Under the pieces are notes generated by a model. It had not been told where the DNA came from. It did not search any database and saw only the letters and a program-made list of their open reading frames with translations. A DNA stretch of 64,000 nucleotides from Neonectria sp. B-13. Lineage: Eukaryota; Ascomycota; Sordariomycetes; Hypocreales; Nectriaceae. This document shows positions 44,763-56,100 of the stretch, piece by piece. Positions within the stretch are counted from its first letter, which is position 1, and each line of letters opens with the position of its first letter. Made by a program: the position numbers and the translations under genes. The stretch spans positions 434,001-498,000 of the forward strand of contig NOKP01000023.1 of NCBI GenBank assembly GCA_002682825.1, written 5' to 3'.

Positions 44763-46133
44763 TTCGGAAATGGCTTGTAGTAGATGACTTAAACAAAGGA
44801 GGTAGACCAGTTGGAGAGAACGTGTGTGAACTAAAAGAGAGAGAAACAAAATTCTTTTCCAGAAAGACTATTAGAAGAATGAAAGCGAAGGATGATGGAC
44901 CAATGCGCAGCAAGTAATGGTTCTGAGTACTTGGTGAAGGGCATGGCCGCTTCTTTTATGCTGATCGCCTACGCTGTCTGATCGACAACAAACAACTCCT
45001 CATGCTTCAAGACAGCTTCAGTACCAAAACAGCTATCCCGTATCCGTGACGCCAAGGGAAAAGGCCAGTGGCATCTGACAAATGCCGTCGCGCATGTAGC
45101 AAAAGGAGTCCTGCTGCGGCGGATCTCGTCCCAAGTCATGGGACGGTTTCATGTTGCAGCAACTGCCATATTAACCGCTCGGTAGTAGCCGAGATTCAGA
45201 TCCTTCTACAACGGTGATAGTGGCTATATCTAACTATAATATGTATACAAACTTGGCCATCGTCCGGAGAGACCTGATACGGATTGTGTAAGAGGACTCC
45301 ATGCGGACTACCTGAACATCAACGTACTTTTCCTAAACATCCACGTCACGCTACGCCAATTAAAATAAGAAAATCGAATAAATGACCCATTATTCCCATA
45401 GGCCCCTGCCAGCTGCTGGCCTAATTAAGTAAGCGCAAATTACTTGCCCCACGTAGAGTCTCTCAATAACAGCAACTTCAATTTCATTCCTTATTCTCAT
45501 CATTAAGATGATAGTAAAGAAATAGGGTCGGTGGCTAGTATTGGTGCTTAGGATTGAGGAGTCAGGGTTACGGATATGATCAGCCTTGGTATATATATTC
45601 TTACCATTGACTTGTGATGCTAGCTAAGGTTAGCGTACGTGGATGCTCAGGACAAATCCGTTTATGTTCAGGTGTCCCCCATGCTCGGTGGCTGGCTTCC
45701 CGATTAGGCAATGTCTCAAACACACAAAGAACACTGAACCCTGGCGGCACACGAGACCTCGGCTACGACGATGACACACGGCGCTTTGCCAGATTCTATG
45801 AATGCCGTCAATGCGTAAAGTTGCAAAGACTTCTCCTCACCCCTTCGATATGGAGTAGCATTTTCTTCTTCTTTTTAGTTCGATCATAACATCGAACAGC
45901 AAACAGGCTGGTGTTTCTAGGAACGCGAAGTACTCTTGACACACGGCCGGAACAACGTAGCTCCTCTCGGCCAATCAGCGCTCGAGGGTCACGGAGCTGC
46001 TACTTTTTTTCTTAGAAGAAAGTTGCTTTCAAGGGACCGAGTCCCAGCCCCAGTCTCACAATTTCTCGAAACGAAGCATCGTTGACGGCGCAAACTGCGT
46101 CGCAAATCCACCCACAACCGTGCATACTCCGCG
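44763..46133. promoter_or_regulatory. Divergent spacer between the secreted-protein gene and the NOL8-like gene
   Basis: 1.37 kb, notably AT-rich between about 45220 and 45600. No gene is supported. The 91-codon plus frame at 45614-45889 shows no domain. Confidence 0.4.
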
Positions 46134-47807
46134 ATGCCTGCTGATCCTGCGTCGCTGCCGTCCTCTGCCTCTCCCAAAGCCTCATCCGGTGACGCCACTG
46201 AGTTCACCAGGCTGCACATCAGCCCTCTCGACCCTGAGCTGCTCAAAGTCGCCCTGCCCGCCTCTGTTGCCCCCCACGCCCGCAACGTCTCGTACCACTC
46301 TATCGAGACCTTCCCCGAGAAGCGATACGGCTTCGTCGATCTACCTACCATGGACGCCGAAAAACTCAAGAAGAAGCTGCACAACTCCGTGCTGAAAGGG
46401 AACAAGCTGCGTGTCGAGAAGGCACGGCCAGAGAAGCAGGTAGAGCAGCCGAACGGAGAGCTAGACAAGGCATACGAGGAAGAGGAGGAGAGGAAGCAGA
46501 AGAGGAAAGCCAAGAAGTATGCAGATTTGTCGGAGGGATCCAAGAAGCGGAAGCTCAATCGCGAGATTGTTGAGGGTACCCTCCTCACCGACCGCAAGGT
46601 CAAGCGAGGTTGGACCGAGCCTGCCGATCAACGGAGGAAGAAGAGCAAGAAGGATAAGGAAACCGACAAGGAAGGCAAGACAACCGAGAAAAAGAAGCGC
46701 CTAAAGTCCAAGTACACCGAGCAGGACGAGTGTCTGCTCAAGACAACGCTTCCTGCCAACGCCGTCGCCAATGCCACTGGCGACAACCTCCCAAAGAAGC
46801 GAAAGAAGAGGAGCAATACCCGTGAGGTCACGGTGCACGAATTCGAAAAAACCACCAGGTTCCCAAGTTTCCTGAAAACCTCGGCGCCCGAGTCGCAGTC
46901 GAAAACGGCGACTGAGTTCGTTGAAGGCAAGGGATGGGTTGATGAGGATGGCGAGGTGGTTGAAGCGACCAGGGCCAGACCACCTCCGAAGCCCGCTGCC
47001 CAGAAACCCAAGAAGTCAAAGGCTGTCAAGAAGGTGGTCGAGACGCCCGATGAAGATGATTCTACGAGCGGCAGCGGCACCAGCAGTAGCGGCACTTCGT
47101 CTGACGAGGAATCAGAGGAGGAATCAGAGAAGGAGGAAGCAGGCGAAGAGGATAACGAGTCGGTGGCAGGCCACGATGAACTGCCCGCACAATCCGAGCA
47201 TGCAACGCCCATTTCGGCCATCAAAGGCGACAGTGCGCGGCCCATGTCGTCGAGCTCCTCACGAAGCCTCACCATCAAGATTCCCCCTCCTCTCACCCCC
47301 TCCGCCACCAAGGTTCACCCTCTCGAAGCCCTATACAAGCGTCCCAAGCCCGATGACGATGGCACCGAGACTCCTACCGCCAAGCCGGCCGAGCCCTTTA
47401 GCTTCTTCGACGCCGAGGACGAAGAAGAACCTGAGGCCGACCAGCGCAACCCGCCCATGACGCCCTTCAGCCGCCAGGACTTTGAATGGCGCAGCACCCG
47501 CAGCGCAGCGCCTACGCCCGATACGGCGCACCCAACGCGCATGCGCAACTTCTGGAACTCGCAGGGCGACGACGACGACGAGGATGACGCCGAAATGGAC
47601 GACGATGTCGATGGCATGGATGGTGTCATGGACGGGGAAGACGGACAGGGTGGTGATGGCGTGCCCGCCGCAGGCTCTGCCGAGTTCCAATCCTGGTTCT
47701 GGGAGAACAGGCGCGACCTGAATCGGTCGTGGATGAATAGACGGAAGACGGCGTCCAAGGAGAAGCGGCACCGGGATAACAAGGCGCGGGCTTCTAAGGC
47801 GGTATGA
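46134..47807 (+). CDS. NOL8-like nucleolar RRM protein
   Basis: A single exon encodes 557 residues. An RRM-like domain occupies about residues 22-98 (RLHISPLDPELL, RYGFVDLPTMDAEKLKKKL, LRVEKARP). Long Lys/Glu-rich helices with several nuclear-localisation-like clusters follow, then Asp/Glu acidic tracts. A conserved C-terminal element (EFQSWFWENRRDLNRSWMNR, then a basic tail) is shared with fungal NOL8-type proteins. Human NOL8 is a nucleolar RNA-binding factor in 60S biogenesis. The acidic/basic alternation and the final WFWENR block make a ribosome-biogenesis role likely, but assignment to NOL8 itself is by resemblance only. Confidence 0.8.
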   Translation: MPADPASLPSSASPKASSGDATEFTRLHISPLDPELLKVALPASVAPHARNVSYHSIETFPEKRYGFVDLPTMDAEKLKKKLHNSVLKGNKLRVEKARPEKQVEQPNGELDKAYEEEEERKQKRKAKKYADLSEGSKKRKLNREIVEGTLLTDRKVKRGWTEPADQRRKKSKKDKETDKEGKTTEKKKRLKSKYTEQDECLLKTTLPANAVANATGDNLPKKRKKRSNTREVTVHEFEKTTRFPSFLKTSAPESQSKTATEFVEGKGWVDEDGEVVEATRARPPPKPAAQKPKKSKAVKKVVETPDEDDSTSGSGTSSSGTSSDEESEEESEKEEAGEEDNESVAGHDELPAQSEHATPISAIKGDSARPMSSSSSRSLTIKIPPPLTPSATKVHPLEALYKRPKPDDDGTETPTAKPAEPFSFFDAEDEEEPEADQRNPPMTPFSRQDFEWRSTRSAAPTPDTAHPTRMRNFWNSQGDDDDEDDAEMDDDVDGMDGVMDGEDGQGGDGVPAAGSAEFQSWFWENRRDLNRSWMNRRKTASKEKRHRDNKARASKAV

Positions 47808-48428
47808 TAGAGATGGAAGTTGGGTTTCAAAAATAGGTGGTAATGCTAGAAGCCGAAATATTACGACGTTACATGTCTGTCAATGGGTTTCAATTTGCCT
47901 TGTGAAATACGTGTGTTTTCTTTTCTCGTCGTTGGGTTGCTCGACATGCTCTGTGTGTAGACCGTTTGCTATGCGTCGTACCCTGTACAAAGGAATTGAA
48001 TCTGCATACAAATGACTTCCCTGGTTCGTATTGTATCTATGGAAGGTGCATCACACTGAGACAGGTCATTTAAAGTCACTGCGTCACACTTTACCTACAC
48101 TCGCAAGCCAGTCCAACCATTGGTTTTGAGGGCAAACCCTCACCAGCTTTGGCCCGACCGAGTATTTCTCGAAGGAGGTGTTTTCGCATCCACAAGCATG
48201 TCGCCTAGGATATCATGTCTGCGTTGTATTTTTTTAATTCAAAATTTCTACTTTTTCTACAATCATTAGCTATGATGTTCTTCTGGAATTTATTAATGCT
48301 TCGTGCGATGTTATTTGGTCATAGTAGTCATCACTGTACCGGTAGCTGAAGTGCTCACAATCAAGCCTCTGTCCCTTCTGCATCACCTATATAATCTAGT
48401 ATAATAACACATTATTTCACCAATCACA
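47808..48428. other. Spacer before tRNA-Ala
   Basis: 3' region of the NOL8-like gene, AT-rich towards the tRNA. No gene is seen. Confidence 0.4.
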
Positions 48429-48541
48429 GGGCGTGTGGTCTAGGGGTATGGCGTCCGTTTCGCAGCTCTTGCGGTGTTCTGTTCAACAGGCAACTGAGCA
48501 AGTACTACGGAAGGTCGAGGGTTCAATTCCCTCCTCGTCCA
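48429..48541 (+). tRNA. tRNA-Ala (CGC) with a 41-nt intron
   Basis: The acceptor GGGCGTG pairs with CTCGTCC and includes the G3-U70 wobble that defines tRNA-Ala, as well as the U6-U67 mismatch known from yeast tRNA-Ala. The anticodon stem TCCGT/ACGGA encloses anticodon CGC at 48461-48463. An intron (48465-48505) sits one base 3' of the anticodon. The T arm is GAGGG-TTCAATT-CCCTC and the discriminator is A48541. A run of five Ts follows within 10 nt as a Pol III terminator. Confidence 0.93.
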
Positions 48542-48910
48542 AATCTTTTTGGCCGTTAATCAGGATAACGATTGAATTATCTTTTTGCAGTGTTTAATGC
48601 CCACCACCCAGGTTGGTTAGTTAGTTTGTCTCCATGGTATATGTATGTGTTTGAGTTTTGTAGAAGAAGCGCGGTGGACTTTCATGTTAGTTAGTACTCG
48701 GCTTCTCGCCGTAATCCATCAATAACTCGATTCCAAGACCAGTTGAGACTTTGCCTTACTCACTCACTCACACAAGAACACACACCTCAGCATTTCAGCG
48801 GCAGCAAAGTCTCGAGCCAATCGAGGTCGATGATTGTTATTTTAGGAACCTGAATGCATTCTAATCTCCCCTCTGCGGGACTCAACAGCGTTTCTCCTGG
48901 TACTCATCCT
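48542..48910. other. Spacer between tRNA-Ala and the next gene
   Basis: 369 bp. After the Pol III terminator it is the 3' flank of the minus-strand gene that follows. No gene is seen. Confidence 0.4.
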
Positions 48911-51523
48911 TCACGCTGGAGATTCTGCTCGTGGCGGCGTAAAAGAATCGTTCTCACACGTGTGTGGCCGATTATCCTCCGAGCATGTTCCCTTTCTGCA
49001 GCGACTGACAACTAGCCTGGTTCCCGCCATGGCCTCATATATCCCTCCGGTATCTAGTCTTGGCGGTCCTGGTGCCAGGTGGTTCACTAGACTATCTATC
49101 GACCGTGGCTCACTGCGTAGACGATGCTCCTCCGAGTTTGGAGGCCCAGCAACCTCCTCCGATCCCTTCCGTGAGTGGTGACGATGAAAAATCCTGTGAC
49201 TTCCTTGTCGAAACTTTTCCATGAAACTCGGCAAAAATGTGTCATGAGGGTCTGCTGCAGGATTTGGCGAGGTGGGTAGCTGAGAACTACGGCGTCGGTG
49301 AGACGCCGACCCAATGGAAGCACCAACCCTTTTGTGGATATACGGTAGTGGTGGCAGCTCTGCTTCACCGACTGTCTCCAACTGGTTCGGATCCGTACAG
49401 AATGGGTTCTTCCCGAACATGTCGTGGTTGCAGTGGCGCGTCTTCACGGGCTCTTGGAGAAAGCTCGACGAGGGACCAGACACGCTACCACACCGAGCGT
49501 CAACGCCGTGATGATACAGTGTATCAGGAGTAGGCTGTATCAGTCCATCGACTTTTGCAAGTGGTGTTACCCAGTCGTTTGTACAGTGACGAGATAAAAG
49601 CCGTGGGAACGATGTTATGCCCGTGAGATCGCTCGTACTCCTGTTTTGTTGAGAGCTGCAACCTGGAGGAACCCCCGACAGAAGATCTTCTGTATTATTT
49701 GGAGTGGTGTAATGATTCAGTATGAAGCCACCACCTGTAAGAACTGCCTGGCTCTGGTGGCGGCTGGAAGAATAAGTTGTTGAAGCCCGGTGAGTCGGAG
49801 AACTGCACTCGGACACAGCCCGAGCGTAACTTGAGGTATTGTACACCTCAACATAGTGACCAGGACACTGGCTCAGTGGCCAAGTAATCTCAGCGACACT
49901 CTTTCGAGAGATCACAGTCGTCGTGTCCTCGGACTCCATACCGCGGACCTTGGTATGAACCTGTAAATCGCTCGCACTTAGACTTGTGTATGATGTTCTG
50001 GGTAAACTGATGGTAGTGGCTGGGTCAGCTACTGTCACTGGTGAAGGTAGGATCATGTTGGCAACCCCATCTAACTTGGGCAACGAGCGATCTCCAGGCC
50101 TGGGGTTGGTGCTGCCACTTTCCCAGCTGCCAGGGGGCTCGGACTGACGCATTTCTTGAACAACAATGCCCACGACATCTCGGATATCTTTGTTGCCGAC
50201 AAGAAACATGTTTTTGGTCCCCGCAACATGCTTTCCATCGTCGTCAATGACATGCAAATGGCCTCTCAGATGCCTTCGGGCTCGAAGCCGCTCGTTGACT
50301 TTCGTCATGATGCTTGGTGGAATCTCGAGACCAATTCCTCCAACATCATCTCCGACTGGGGAGGACGGTGCCTCCATCACAAGGACGCGGCTTGCATTTC
50401 TACCGATATGCATCGACTTCTCAGACCCCTCAGTTGAGCCAGTATCCACCATCTGGAAGGTGGTCGAGAACCCTTCCCCGACTTTGGGCGGCCAGAGCGT
50501 CTCTTGGCTCTTGGAGATGGAAGAATTGCGATCCTTCCTCGAGCTGCCAATCTTGTAGGAAAATCCTCCTGTTTCGTGGGGAGTAAGTGTCATAGGAACT
50601 CTGCTGACCTGGAACTCGGTCCCTGTGTTCGTTTCGTCGCCATTCATTCGATACAAGTGGTAAGCCGGGCCAGTTGAATGTGGATTGAAGATGTAGTAAG
50701 ATTCCATTTCCAACAGAGGCAGCTCCATTGGAGGTTCAGATAAGTCAGGCGATCCGGCATTCAGATCTGCCATTTGAGGCGTGTCCCCTCCCGTGGTTGC
50801 GACCTTGGACTCATCATTCCAGCTTGGACGGGAGCGCAAGGTGGCCAGGTTGAAAAACTCTCGTCCCGGGGCATGATCGAGACGGGGTTTGGCCAGCTTT
50901 TGCGGAGTTTGCAAAGGAGTGAAATCTGAAAAGACACCAAGGGTAGAATCACTGTCATCGGTGAACTTCTCACTCGACGTTTCTTGTCGACGAAGCCCAA
51001 TTGGATCACGATCTAACACATCGAGATTGGCGCTGCGAACGGCTCTTACAATTTTCGTAAACTCGGCAATAGCTTCATGCGGGATGCTTTGAGGCGTAGC
51101 TGTAGTCCCAGTTGCATCACTCGGTTTTCCTGGAAAGGGGCTATCCGCGGTTGATCGTTCCCTGGACTCGTCTTCGTCCTTTTTGGTCTTTCCCCTCGGT
51201 AGCTTCGAAAGACCATCGGCTCCATGTGTCTGCTAGACCAGAGAGTCCGGGTGACCGGAACTGATGAGGCTCGAGCTCACCAGGTGATTGGGTGCTTGGC
51301 TAGCATCGAAAGCAAGTCGTCCTGACTTGACTGCATCGTGGACATGGGACGTGGCAGCTCCCCGTTTCACCAACTTCGAGCTTGGGTGATGTCCATCTTC
51401 GGGGTAGAGGACAATCTCGGATTGAGCAGAAGGAAAGAGTGTCGGAAGCTTCGGGAGGCAACGCGCGTCATTGTCGGGTGGAGATGCTATGCCCCGGCTA
51501 GAACGATCTCGCCGCGAAGGCAT
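48911..51523 (-). CDS. Large fungal protein of unknown function
   Basis: Exon 51523-51281 and exon 51232-48911, joined by a 48-nt GT-AG intron (51233-51280) in phase 0, encode 854 residues. The chain is Ser/Thr/Pro-rich and mostly disordered. More ordered-looking patches include ESYYIFNPHSTGPAYHLYR, VSRVPMTLTPHETGGFSYK, and RRHLRGHLHVIDDDG (about residues 210-350). A basic, histidine-rich SHRIFHRHHSRKG segment lies in the last fifth. No signal peptide, transmembrane helix or catalytic motif is visible. The unbroken 2.3-kb frame, clean intron and codon use argue strongly for a real gene. A regulatory or scaffold role is possible, but I assign none. Confidence 0.75.
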
Positions 51524-51960
51524 GGCCTCGTTGGGAGGGTAGTTGATTCAGCTTGTAGGAATTACCCAGCTGGGCAAAGGTAGTAGGTCTGATGGAGATT
51601 ATCGGAATGATACGAGAGGCCTGATGAAGGAGAAAAGTAGGTGGATTTGTGTGATGAAAGTAAAGAAGACGGCTTCGGTGGTGGGTCAAGGGAAGTGTGA
51701 GAGTTGAACCTCGTGGCTTCCTTTTCAAACCGCGCCTTCTAGCCTTAAGAGCTCAGCCTTTTGCCTAAGGCAGTGACTATCATACATGCTGCCCTACTAG
51801 TAGTATAAACGTGGTGATCAATAAGAGCAGACGAAGCTTTTACACATTCTGTCTTTAATGTTGGCTCATCCTGATGCCCTCTGATCTAAACAGCCTCGAT
51901 CCATTCCCGCATACCACAACCTCTGCCTTGCGATAGACTATATATGCAGGCTGTATGATG
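51524..51960. other. Spacer upstream of the large unknown protein
   Basis: 437 bp. About 51690-51770 on the minus strand has box-A- and box-B-like pieces but does not fold into a full tRNA. No gene is supported. Confidence 0.4.
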
Positions 51961-52707
51961 TCACGCATCAACTGTCTCCTCTTCACCACACTCGCCCTCA
52001 TCTTGCACCTTCACATCTCCCTCCTCGTCCTCGTCCTCACCCTCCTCGTCCTCACCCTCCATTTCCGCCCTCCTCCCCCCCCAAAACCCCTTCCCATAAC
52101 TTACACAAATCTCCTCACCCTTCTTGATCCCTTCCACCCTCACTCCCCTGCCCTTCCCCTTCCCCTTCCCATTCTTCTGCTGCTGCTTCCCCTTCTTCCC
52201 GCCGCCGCCGCCCACCACCCAAACCCCAACACACAGCTCTCCGAATTTCTCGCACCACACCGTCCGGAACTCGGCGTTCGCCCGTTCCCGCACGCCCCGG
52301 AAGTCGTTCACGTACCGGCCCTCGTTGCCCTCGTGCGCCGCGTCCACCGCCGCGTCCGCGCCGCGGTCCAGCCACAGGTCGTAGTCGCTGTCCGCCGCCG
52401 ATGCCGCCCCGGAGTGCACCCGCCCGAGGTACGGCATGATGAAGCTCCCCGCAGCTAGGTTCTGCGCCGCGAAGAGCCCGCATTGCCCGTTAGCCGGGTG
52501 CAATGACGTGGTGATGGGCTGGATCCTGACGAGCGCGCTGGGCGTCGTGATGGCTGACGTCAGTATAATGGTGATGTCGCCGAAGCCTTCGCCGTCTGGG
52601 GCGGGCTTGGCCCGTAGTTTCTGGAGATGAGAGGGTGTGAGGCTCTTGTCGTGCAGCGGAGTGCGTAGGTAAGGGAACGACTCTGGCCAGTTCCTCGGCT
52701 TGGACAT
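51961..52707 (-). CDS. Small SET-domain protein
   Basis: A single exon encodes 248 residues. A SET-type fold is suggested by GLFAAQNLAAGSFIMPYLG (start of the domain, about residues 77-95), YDLWLDRG, GRYVNDFRGVRERANAEF (the counterpart of the RFINHSCxPN region, about 130-148) and GEEICVSYGKGFW (about 198-210). A Gly/Lys/Gln-rich insert separates the last two, and the C-terminus is a 35-residue Glu/Asp tail. The NHSC motif is replaced by NDFR, as in atypical fungal SET proteins, so methyltransferase activity is uncertain. Pre- and post-SET cysteines are absent. Confidence 0.78.
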   Translation of the reverse strand: MSKPRNWPESFPYLRTPLHDKSLTPSHLQKLRAKPAPDGEGFGDITIILTSAITTPSALVRIQPITTSLHPANGQCGLFAAQNLAAGSFIMPYLGRVHSGAASAADSDYDLWLDRGADAAVDAAHEGNEGRYVNDFRGVRERANAEFRTVWCEKFGELCVGVWVVGGGGGKKGKQQQKNGKGKGKGRGVRVEGIKKGEEICVSYGKGFWGGRRAEMEGEDEEGEDEDEEGDVKVQDEGECGEEETVDA

Positions 52708-53178
52708 GGCCGAGAATATGCTATATTGCGTGGTCTCGTCGTGGTGGCGACGGTGTGTTTAATATGTGCCTTGCTTCTATTCGAACTGGTTCGACTTGGC
52801 TGGTAGCAGGCAAACCAAAATGCCCATCATTGCAGCGAATGATCCAGGCACATATGTATCTCAACCAGTTTCCAACATTCTGATTACATGTGGGCCAACC
52901 AGTCATGAACCTTGTTACCGTTACGCTCAAAGATCTCATCACAGCATCACGGGACTAAAGGACCAAGTTTCCCATACAACGGTTCCGTTACATCTATCTA
53001 CGACTATTCTACAATCCTATAACCCCTTTTGCTTCCCTTCTGTGCTCATCCACCATGCTTTGACACGGTTCCAGAGCATCCTTTTTGCGAGCCAAGCACT
53101 CCCCCAACACCATTACAAACTCAGATGCTCCCATCTCGTTCCCTTGCCCAATGCATTATGCAGCTACAATGCTTGCCC
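52708..53178. other. Spacer between the SET gene and NUP98-96
   Basis: 471 bp. SET gene promoter and 3' flank of the nucleoporin gene, both on the minus strand. No gene is seen. Confidence 0.4.
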
Positions 53179-56100
53179 TCAGTGGGACATCACCTCCCGA
53201 TAGCGATCCATGCTTAAATCCACCGAGTATGCCAGCAGACGATCTTGTGTCAGTGGTAAATTTAGGATCCTTGATCGAAGCTCAACGTCCTGCATCATGT
53301 TAGTATTTGAGAACACCCAGCGCACCATCAGTTTCGCGCAGCATACCTGTTTCTTCTTTGTTGCTTTTAGGATCTCCTTCGCAGTCTCATCTGCCATGTC
53401 CGACACCGCGGCGTATCTCAAAATCTCCGAGTCTGGCGCATTCTCGTTCATCGCGTGCAGGCCTGCCAATAACCTCTCAAGAACCGCGGGCGACGCCGCC
53501 TCGCCCTTGCTCCGGCTTTGAAGCAGGGTGAGGAAAAGGCTGTAGATTTCTCCTCCAAGAGACCACTCTGAGATCGCCTCGTGCCGACCGTCGAATTGGG
53601 AGATGAGAGCGGATAAGTTGGCGTAGTCACGCTCTACGATTGCAAGCGGCGCAACCTCCTGTACCAGGACACGATGGGCCTCCACAAAAGAGCCAGCACG
53701 TAGAAGACACTGCACTTCGGAATAGGCATCCTTCTTGACACTGCGCATATATAGGGCCAAAGCCTCCCAAATCCACGACAAAGGAATGCAGAACTTGTTG
53801 ACCAAAATGGCAAAGGCAGGGCTAGTTTCAGTGCCAATCAAGCCGGCATGCCGGCAGAGATGTTCTTGAATGGCCTTCGTGCGAGCCACGGGGTTGCTCA
53901 GGTGCAGAAGAACGAAGACGGCTTCCAGCCACTCGCCAGCGCTGGTGAGTTGTGAGGCGTATGCAATAGCGGCGGCGTCAGCCTTCTCGGTCCCATTCTG
54001 ACCCCAAGACACCCTGCCTGTCGAGACCAGCGCGAGACCCAGCTGCCAAGACAGTCTCATGTCGAGTGGCGAGAGTTGCGAGTTCTCCGGTCGGAGGATA
54101 GCCTCCAGGTCAGAGTCGTCCCGAGCGTACAGCTGTAGTAATCCCCAGAGAAGGTCTTGTCTGCGATCCGAGTCGACGTCGTCCCATAAGGGTTTGATGC
54201 CTTGGTCGATGTACCAGGGCAGTGGCTGGTACTCGCGCTCCTGGTCAATATCATCCTTGAACTTCTTGACTGCAGCTGCCAAGTCATCGCCCTGAGCGAT
54301 GCCGTACCACAAACGGAGGCCGAAAGACTGCTTCCAATCCAGACCAAACTTCTTGGAAATGACAAACGAGTCTAGACGGTCCTCAACAGGAACACCCTTC
54401 ATGCCCTCACAGACACAGGAATTTCCGCTCAAGAGCTCATAGATGGTTCGGATTGGTTCGGAAAACTCAGAGAGCATTTTCGAGTCATGCCAAGCCCTGA
54501 GTTGTTCTCGCATATCCTTCTTCGCCTCATCACTAGTTCCAATGAGTGGGACCAGGGTTCCGAGTCGGAAGTTCCTGCCATCAAGAAGATGCTTACAGGC
54601 CTCGGGGACGCGGTGACCCGCAAGGCAAGCGACAGCCTTCTCTTCTGACGAACCAGCAAGGCTAATGGTTGTCGACGAGGCGTGCTCAACCAGATCTGTC
54701 CAAAACTGAGAGAGCTTTGCCTTTCGTAGGAGATGCGTGGGTTTTGAAATCTGACCGTCAACCTTGTCAAACAAAATGCTTGCCAAATCCCACACGTGCT
54801 TCTCCTGGATGCTGGCAGGGTCGTTCATGTCCTGGTGGTGGAAAGTATCCTTGAGGCTAGGAGCTTTAAATGAAGCCTCAGGAACACCATCGGTGAGTCG
54901 AATTTCGGTGAGCTTGTCTTGGCCACCAAGGAACTTTTTTGAGGACTATCCATGGTAGTTAGTACTTGTTAATTTCCTCTAATTATGTAACACATACGTC
55001 GGTCGCAAAAGTTGCCATGCGGAGTTCCTGCTTCTCACTCTGGATATTGGAACGCTGGAACGTAAGGATGTCAGAGTGAGACGCGAATCGGCGACCGTTC
55101 CCAGATACAAGCGGTCTCGTTAGGACAAGGGTCTCTCTAGGTCCCCAAGTCGGTCGGCCGGAGTCGTGGAAGGTTTTAAGATCTTCATCCATAGTAAGAG
55201 TTTTGTCTTGTCGCTCGTAGGGCCACTAATCAATTTCAATCTTAGCATTTATTTCATATCAAAAGTCGTAGATACATGAGCCTCCAGCACAGTCAATCTG
55301 GGAGGTAGTTAAGCAGCAACTAGGGAACCGACCTTAGGGAATCCTTTGCCAGGAATTGAGGCTCGAAGGTTCTGAGGAGCAGGCTTGGGCTTCTCGAACA
55401 ACGAGTTCATTAGGTCGATACTCGTGGCAAATCCACGCCCCTTGTCCATACCAAACTGAGTATTCGTCGCAAATCCATCAAACATGTCGTTCTTGGCCGT
55501 GCTCTTCTTCCAAATCGATCTCCGTAGGCTGCCCCCGTCGTTCTTATCAAAGTCGATGAGCAGGCCTGTTTGCTTCGAGGGCGACTCGTTCATTTCCCTC
55601 AGAAGCTGCCGATCCCGCTTGACAGGACTCACAGTCTTTCTCAACATTTCCGCCCAGTCGTCTCCGTCTGCAACTTCGAGTGTGACAGGACCAACAGAGT
55701 CCTTCACAGCCCGCATCCTAGCTCTGAGAATTCCACCAGGAGTCGCCTTGGCTTCCTCTTGGCCATTCTCGGACGAGGCATCGTTGTGCTCCGCGGCAAG
55801 ATGTTGTCCGGTTGAAGACCTCGCGATTTCTTCATCGTCGGACATGTCATATTCTTGACCCATGTCGGCGGTGTACTCGTCGTCGAGAGACAGCCTGACA
55901 TCGTTGGGCGCAGAATCCGCGGAGCTAACCCCTAAAAAAGACGGCTTGCCAGCGAAGTCATCTTCAAACACAGCCCCCGGCTCGTCAAATGTGCCCGGAA
56001 GACCTGATCGTCTCCCAAAGTCGAAGGTATCGTCTTCCATGGGCGAGCCGACAGAGAGATCCAGGGCCATTTGCTGAAGCGAGACAGGTTCGGGGCGAGC

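Noticed and set aside
51690..51775. Possible tRNA-Leu/Ser-like sequence on the minus strand
   Set aside because: Box-A- and box-B-like motifs exist but the T stem has several mismatches and no acceptor stem forms.
54983..55225. A separate small gene upstream of the Nup96 part
   Set aside because: The segment joins in phase to both the Nup98 exon (via 55333) and the Nup96 exon (via 54945) and carries WPY and RPTWGP sequence expected between the two halves.
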